Positions 58,301-64,000 of a DNA stretch of 64,000 bases are shown one piece after another. The stretch comes from Lineus longissimus (taxonomy: Eukaryota > Nemertea > Pilidiophora > Heteronemertea > Lineidae). Below the pieces are notes generated by a model. The model saw only the letters and a program-made list of their open reading frames with translations, was not told the origin of the DNA and searched no databases. The DNA lies in contig NC_088325.1 in NCBI RefSeq assembly GCF_910592395.1, forward strand, positions 13,208,109 to 13,272,108, read 5' to 3'. Positions within the stretch are counted from its first letter, which is position 1; the number at the start of each line of letters is the position of its first letter. Position numbers and translations under genes: made by a program.

Positions 58301-59522
58301 ATATAGTGGTACCTGTTACTATCAAAATAGCCTGTATTCTTTGACAGAACTTTTACTAATGTGAAAAGGCATAGCAAATCTCAATGTGTAGCTGTGTCAA
58401 TATACTGTGTGCATTGTTTGAGTTGATCAAGGGGCATCTTTATGGCGTAGGCCTATTACAGGTCAAAATAGGCATCGTGTACAAGGTATACACACTCCTT
58501 AGTCAGCTTAAACCAGTGCATACATCAATACAATTGTTTCTTTGTTGTCAACCTGTAACATTCCATAGGCGAGATATGTCATGCTGCATTTAATTTTGAA
58601 CTTTGTATCATTCCTGATTTGACCAATTCTTGAGTTCAAAATCTGCAGATAAAGGTTTAGATTAGGATTCTGTGAAGAATTCCATGTATGACTTCATCAG
58701 ATGGATTGAATGCGCATGTAGCTATTGCAATTTGGAGAATGTTCATATGACTTCATCGGAGGGATTGAATCCACATGTAGCTATTGCAATTTGGAGAATG
58801 TTCATATTCGTCTGGGAAAGTGTGTGATTGTTAGTTTAGTATGTTGTGATACCTCATAATGGGGTATCTCATCAAATGGTGCTTCAGTTATAATTGCGCT
58901 GCAAATTTAATGCATTTAGTTTTAGTAATCAGTGCATTGTTTCAATACAACTCCGAAAGGACTTTATCAAAATATGTCTTCTGAATTTCGTCATATATTG
59001 TCAGTGCTGGGATTAAGCTAAAAAGTGCCATTGTTTTAATGACTTATGTTCTTGATTAAATGAGCAGTCTTCTGACAAATTATACGCCGAAAGCTTTGTT
59101 TAAATTATCTTATTCCAGCTTTCAGGATTCCACTGTTCAAAACAACTTGTGTCGCTTCATCTTGAAATAATGCCAAGATGATAGTGGGTGATTTGTTTTT
59201 AACAACCAGGTTGTGACTTTGTCCCCTGTCCCCTTAGGACCAATTTGGGATGAATGAATACTAATCACATCCATTCTGGATTTGTAGTCCTTACTTGTCC
59301 TCGCTTGGAATGGGATTGGTACAACAATTCGGATCTGGTAACTCTACCATCTTGCCAACATGGTGAAATTAACAAGACGGACAAAACCACAGTGAATTGG
59401 GCCTGGCACCATCTCCATCATGCCAACATAGAGAGGGAAATGAAACTATGGCAGCAAAACCGAATTTGCCCTGGTATTGTCACCAGAAGGAATTGGGACT
59501 GTCTCCTGCACCGTCCAGGCAA
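58301..59522. other. Downstream of npl, no gene seen
   Basis: AT-rich sequence containing the two-copy 59-bp repeat at 58689-58806. No supportable coding frame; the longest (106 codons at 59254) overlaps the repeat block. Confidence 0.5.
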
Positions 59523-59630
59523 CATAAAGACTAGCAAATGCTTTTATCTAAAACTCCATGTACATTTACACTAGGCCTTCCTGTACAAAACCGGAGTAAA
59601 AGCATTTGCTAGTCTTTATTCATATCACCC
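59523..59630. mobile_element. Palindromic MITE, AAAGACTAGCAAATGC family, copy 4
   Basis: ATAAAGACTAGCAAATGC at the left and GCATTTGCTAGTCTTTAT at the right are inverted copies, with the shared centre TGTACATTTACACTAGGCC. It abuts the start of the 68-bp array. Confidence 0.88.
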
Positions 59631-59634
59631 CTGA

Positions 59635-60540
59635 CAGTCACAACAAGACCAAATTCGGCCTGGCACCTCCACTGTCCAGCCAACATGGTGAGGGAGATGA
59701 GACAGTCACAGCAAGACCGAATTTGGCCTGGCACCTCCACTGTCCACCCAACATGGTGAGGGAGATGAGACAGTCACAGCCAGACCGAATTTGGCCTGGC
59801 ACCTCCACTGTCCACCCAACATGGTGAGGGAGATGAGACAGTCACAACAAGACCGAATTCGGCCTGGCACCTCCACCGTCCAGCCAACATGGTGAGAGAG
59901 ATGAGACAGTCACAACAAGACCGAATTAGGCCTGGCACCTCCACCATCCAGCCAACATGGTGAGGGAGATGAGACAGTCACAACAAGACCGAATTCGGCC
60001 TGGGACCTCCACCGTCCAGCCAACATGGTGAGGGAGATGAGACAGTTACAACAAGACCGAATTCGGCGTGGGACCTCCACTGTCCGGCCAACATGGTGAG
60101 GGAGATGAGACAGTCACAACAAGACCAAATTCGGCCTGGCACCTCCACTGTCCAGCCAACATGACGAGGGCGATGAGACAGTCACAGCAAGACCGAATTC
60201 GGCCTGGGACCTCCAGCGTCTAGTCAACAACATGGTGAGGGAGATGAGACAGTCACAGCAAGATCGAATTCGGCCTGGGACCTCCACCGTCCAGCCAACA
60301 TGGTGAGGGAGATGAGGCAGTCACAACAAGACCGAATTCGGCCTGGCACCTCCACCGTCTAGCCAACCTGGTGAGGGAGATGAGACAGTCACAACAAGAC
60401 CGAATTCGGCCTGGCACCTCCACCGTCTAGCCAACCTGGTGAGGGAGATGAGACAGCCACAACAAGACCGAATTCGGCCTGGCACCTCCACCGTCTAGCC
60501 AACCTGGTGAGGGAGATGAGGCAGTCAAGACCGGAACCCT
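59635..60540. repeat. 68-bp tandem array, about 13 copies
   Basis: CAGTCACA starts recur at 59635, 59703, 59771 and 59839 (exact 68-bp period), continuing to about 60530. The unit contains AAGACCGAATTCGGCCTGGC and CCAACATGGTGAGGGAGATG. Copies are highly similar, with rare indels. Frames inside are repeat artefacts. Confidence 0.96.
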
Positions 60541-61616
60541 CTTGTTCCATGCCTAAACTCGAAAAAATCTCCAAAATACTACAGCGCCATGCACTACGGA
60601 ACAAAAAGCACCGTGTATCAGGTCACGGCGATCTTGTTCCAAGAAAAAACGGGAGGAAGAAGGATTTGCGGCGCCACGGAACAAAAATAATCGGTCCCAG
60701 GGCGTGGCGATCTTGGTTGAGCACAACCCAACGAAAACCCGGAAAACGCTGTTAAAGAATGACTGTCGCTATGAGTACTTAACGACAATGTCACAATCTG
60801 ATCACAAGAGGACATGCAGTAATATGTGTATCGTCTTCATGGAAGGCTCTTGAACGGCCTATTTTTGTATTGTCTTGCGGTGACATTGTCTTCATGCGTG
60901 GTTGTGAAAGACAGATTTCCACATCAGTCGCAAACGGGAGGGTCACTGCATGCATTCTCTTATATACAATTACTCTTAAAGCAGTGTCATCGGTCAAATC
61001 TCAAATAGATTGCTGTATAGGTTGGCTTTTCGTCTGACGCGTATATCATATAGTTCGCTGCTACTACTTTAGATTGGGAACTAATTATGTCTTTAATCCT
61101 CACGTTGAAGGGGTGCATGCCTTCTCTAAAGTCTGTTAGAGGACTTGAAGACAAGCAGGGGCTGGTTGGTTCCTGTCTTTAAACTGGGAACTAATGATGT
61201 CTTTAATCAACATGTTCAATGGGTGCATGCCTATTCTATATCATACTGAACTTCCAGCGGTATTGCGTCCGTAGTCTCCGCCAATAGCTGATTTCATATC
61301 AAGTCTTAAGCCCTTGATGATAAGTAAGGTCAGGCTGGCCCATGTCTTTAGATTAGGATCTCATCCTGTCTTCAATAAAATTGACTTGTCCTGGACTGGG
61401 CTACATGCCCATTCTATTACTTCTTACACGTGAAATAAGCAAGGTCAGTTTAGGGGTTAAACAGCCATCTATGATATACATGTACTAGCTATTCTCTTAT
61501 TAGGTGATGTCTCTGATGACCCAATCTCCACTAGCGTCGTCAAGTCTAATTACCCCATTGGCTAGGCTACGGTCCTTCCTTTTTCCCCCTTAAATTCTTC
61601 TCTCTTCGTCCATATG
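60541..61616. other. Non-coding spacer within the satellite block
   Basis: No gene is visible. Two loosely similar segments occur around ACTAATTATGTCTTTAATC (61080) and ACTAATGATGTCTTTAATC (61189). Confidence 0.5.
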
Positions 61617-62133
61617 TACTAACGATATTTCGCTCTCATTTCAGCGAGATGATTCCATGTCCGGACGGCTGCCGACTACCATTGACCGTCTTTACCTTCC
61701 TGGCACCCCTGGTACTAGCGATATTTCGCTCTCTCAGCGAGATGATTCCATGTCCAGGCGGCTGCTGACTTCCATTGACCGTCTTTACCACCCTAGCACC
61801 CCTGGTGCTAACGATACTTCATGGTGAGGGAGTCACAGCAAGACCGAATTCGGCCTGGCACCTCCACCGTCCAGCCAACATGGTAAGGGAGATGAGACAG
61901 TCACAGCAAGACCGAATTCGGCCTGGCACCTCCACCGTCCAGCCAACATGGTAAGGGAGATGAGACAGTCACAGCAAGACCGAATTCGGCCTGGCACCTC
62001 CAGCGTCTAGCCCCACAGCGTCTAGCCCCTGGCACCCCTGGTACTAGCGATATTTCGCTCTCTCAGCGAGATGATTCCATGTCCGGACGGCTGCTGACTT
62101 CCACTGACCGTCTTTACCATCCTGGCACCCCTG
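61617..62133. repeat. Three copies of a 94-bp unit interleaved with 68-bp units
   Basis: CTAACGATATTTCGCTCTC / CTAGCGATATTTCGCTCTC starts at about 61618, 61714 and 62044. Each copy runs through GCGAGATGATTCCATGTCC to GACCGTCTTTACC. Between the second and third copies (61826-62020) lie three more 68-bp units like those at 59635-60540. Confidence 0.9.
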
Positions 62134-62279
62134 GGCGGCGTGTAGCCTAAAACTGCAATGATTTTTCTCCCGTAGGAATACGTGATCCGGCGCGGTCATG
62201 TGCCGCCAGTGGGGGCTGAGCCGCCAGTGGTTTTTCTCCCGTGCGAATAGTTTATATGTGGTATGGCAAGGACGCGGCG

Positions 62280-63270
62280 ACCATGTCACCATGTTAGCTC
62301 GACGGCGGAGGTGGCAGGCCCAATTCAGTCTTCGTGATTGTCACATCTCTGTCGCTGTGGAGGTGCCAGACCAAATTCCGTTTAGTTGTGATTGTCTCAA
62401 CTCTGTCGCTGGGTTAACAATGGAGTTAAGGTGACAGGCCCGATTCGTTCTGGTCCAGACTGTCGCACGTCCCTCATAGTGTGGCAAGGCAGTAGGAGTG
62501 CAGAAGGGGTACCAAGTCCAATTTGATCCGATTGTGTCTCATCTCGTTAACCAAGGTAGGGAGATGTTGGTGATACCATCCCCGATTCGTTTTTGATTTG
62601 GCTGTCTCGCTTTCCTCACCGTGTTGGCAATACGGTGATAGTTCCTGGTGCAATTCGATGTGGTTGCGACAGTGTCATCTCTCTCAACATGTTGGAAATG
62701 AGACGGCCTAGTTGCCATTGCCATATCCGATGTGGTTTGGTCGTAATTGTAGCAGTTCTGTCGCCATGTCAATGGCTGATATGAATAAAGTCTAGCAAAT
62801 GCTTTTACTTCAATTTTGTACAGAAAGGTCTGGTGTAAATGTACATGGAGTTTTAGATAAAAGCATTTGCTAGTCTTTATTCATATCACCCATTGTCACA
62901 TCCCTCATCGTATATTGGCAAGACAGAGGAGGTACCAGGCTCACTCAGGTCTGGTTGTGACTGTCTCGTCTTTCTCACCGTATTGGCGAGACGGTTGACG
63001 TGCTGGGCACAATTTCATATGGTTGTGATTGTCTCATCGTGCTGACCATGTTTATAGCAAAATGGCGGCGGTACCATCCCCGATTCGTTTTGGTTTTGGT
63101 CGTTTCGCTTTCCGTACCATTTTGGCAATACCCAGCCCAATATGGTCTGGGTGCAATGGTCTCTTTTCTCTCACCTTGTTGGCAAGATGGTCTTGTCGCC
63201 ATGCCTGTTTGGATCTTGTTGTTATAGTCACATCTCTCTCATCGTGTTGGGAAGACGGCGGATTTTCCAG
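62280..63270. repeat. Diverged 68-bp-type array in inverted orientation
   Basis: Phrases such as CTCACCGTGTTGGCAA, GGAGGTGCCAGACCAAATTC and GGTTGTGACTGTCTC recur in order. Together they are the reverse complement of the unit at 59635-60540, at lower similarity. The block is therefore an imperfect large palindrome with a homogeneous left arm and an old right arm. Confidence 0.8.
62771..62895. mobile_element. Palindromic MITE, AAAGACTAGCAAATGC family, copy 5
   Basis: AATGGCTGATATGAATAAAG to CTTTATTCATATCACCCATT, inserted in the diverged array. Its inner sequence is nearly the same as the copy at 42165-42290. Confidence 0.88.
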
Positions 63271-63429
63271 GCCTGACAAGCCAGGGGGACAGCTGAATGG
63301 GACAGCTGCTTCAGCCCAGTTGCACAGACCAAAGACATCTCTGGTCACAACCACACAGACAACCTGGTTGCCATCTCGATCTCAGACACTTACAGTCAAA
63401 ACCTGGCCTCTGAAACTCTGTTAGGCACA

Positions 63430-63800
63430 GCCATGGCCATCTCCTTGAGAAACAGATAGTAACGATCTGAGCTCTGATAATGTGGTGATAACAACCATTC
63501 TTTTCGTCATCACAGACAGCTCATCACAACCAGACCTCTGATAATCTGATTATCAAAATCATGCCATTCTCATTAATCAGAGACGGCTATTGTCACAACC
63601 TGACCGCTGGCGATTTGGTGGTTGCAACCATGCCCATCTTCATCAGAAATGGTTCTGTCACAACCTTGTACATCTACGCCAGAGGACCCTATAGTCACAA
63701 CTTGACCTCAGATGATCTGTTAGTCACAACCATAGTCATCTCCATCAGAGACGCCTTTTCACATCCTGGCGGTCACAACCACGGCCATCTTTTTGACAGG
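63430..63800. repeat. About 66-bp degenerate tandem repeat
   Basis: GTCACAACC / GTTAGTCACAACCAT and CATCTCCATCAGAGACG phrases recur about every 66 bp from about 63430 to 63790. Several short plus-strand frames are repeat artefacts. The unit may derive from the neighbouring 68-bp family, but similarity is low. Confidence 0.7.
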
Positions 63801-64000
63801 AGTTTCTAATTCAAAACACGCAAATAAGTAGTGAAAGCATTTATTTGAATTAAGAGGCATAATACAAAAAAGTTTATAAATTTTAATATTTACATAATCA
63901 TGGTATTCTGATGAGAATAAATGCGAAGTTATATGATAAATCGGATGGGCTGAATTCATGAAAGCGTTGAGAAGACCATCTTTACTGAATAGGCATATTC
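63801..64000. other. Window end, no feature
   Basis: AT-rich sequence with no gene, repeat or element edge that I can support. Confidence 0.5.

Noticed and set aside
1-64000. CRISPR arrays, bacterial operons or phage genes
   Set aside because: The minisatellites (23-bp, 30-bp, 68-bp) lack the alternation of constant repeats and unique spacers. The window is clearly nuclear animal DNA with introns.

Overview
This is animal nuclear DNA: intron-rich genes with GT-AG splice sites, tRNA-derived SINEs, a LINE fragment, many small inverted-repeat elements and minisatellites. Three conserved metazoan genes are recognisable. Their vertebrate-like exon structure, a single Ets1/2-type gene, and repeat types I associate with marine invertebrates (the GAGGTGAGC / CGTCGTC element, the CAGTGGAACCTCTC element) suggest a non-vertebrate bilaterian. 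I cannot name the phylum from the sequence alone.

Layout. 1-21.6 kb holds no gene I can support; it carries dispersed elements, local tandem duplications and one 5'-truncated LINE. 21.7-32.1 kb (+) is a complete Ets1/2 transcription factor gene with seven coding exons and 460 codons, including a PNT domain, an autoinhibitory segment and the ETS domain. 32-43 kb is repeat-rich intergenic DNA and possibly the long 3' UTR of the next gene. 43.2-45.9 kb (-) is a catalytic alpha-subunit gene of the platelet-activating-factor acetylhydrolase 1B type (five exons, 223 aa). 47.7-58.3 kb (+), divergently oriented, is an N-acetylneuraminate lyase (NPL) gene. An unassigned minus-strand exon (48.25-48.70 kb) lies opposite its presumed first intron. 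59.6-63.8 kb is a satellite-like block of 68-bp units in direct and then diverged inverted orientation.

The most interesting locus is NPL. It has two tandem 146-nt exons, 37% identical in protein, that carry the Schiff-base lysine and the substrate-contacting GxDE segment. Reading-phase arithmetic makes them strictly mutually exclusive: using both gives an immediate stop, and using neither shifts the frame. A near-identical inverted copy of an upstream constitutive exon sits in a later intron, so a long RNA hairpin could enclose the alternative-exon cluster. The enzyme also has a 99-residue His/Ser/Gly-rich tail. The PAFAH1B-type protein keeps its Ser/Asp/His triad but has Lys in place of the oxyanion-hole Gly.

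The three genes act in unrelated pathways (transcription, phospholipid hydrolysis with LIS1, sialic acid catabolism). I see no sign that they work as a unit.
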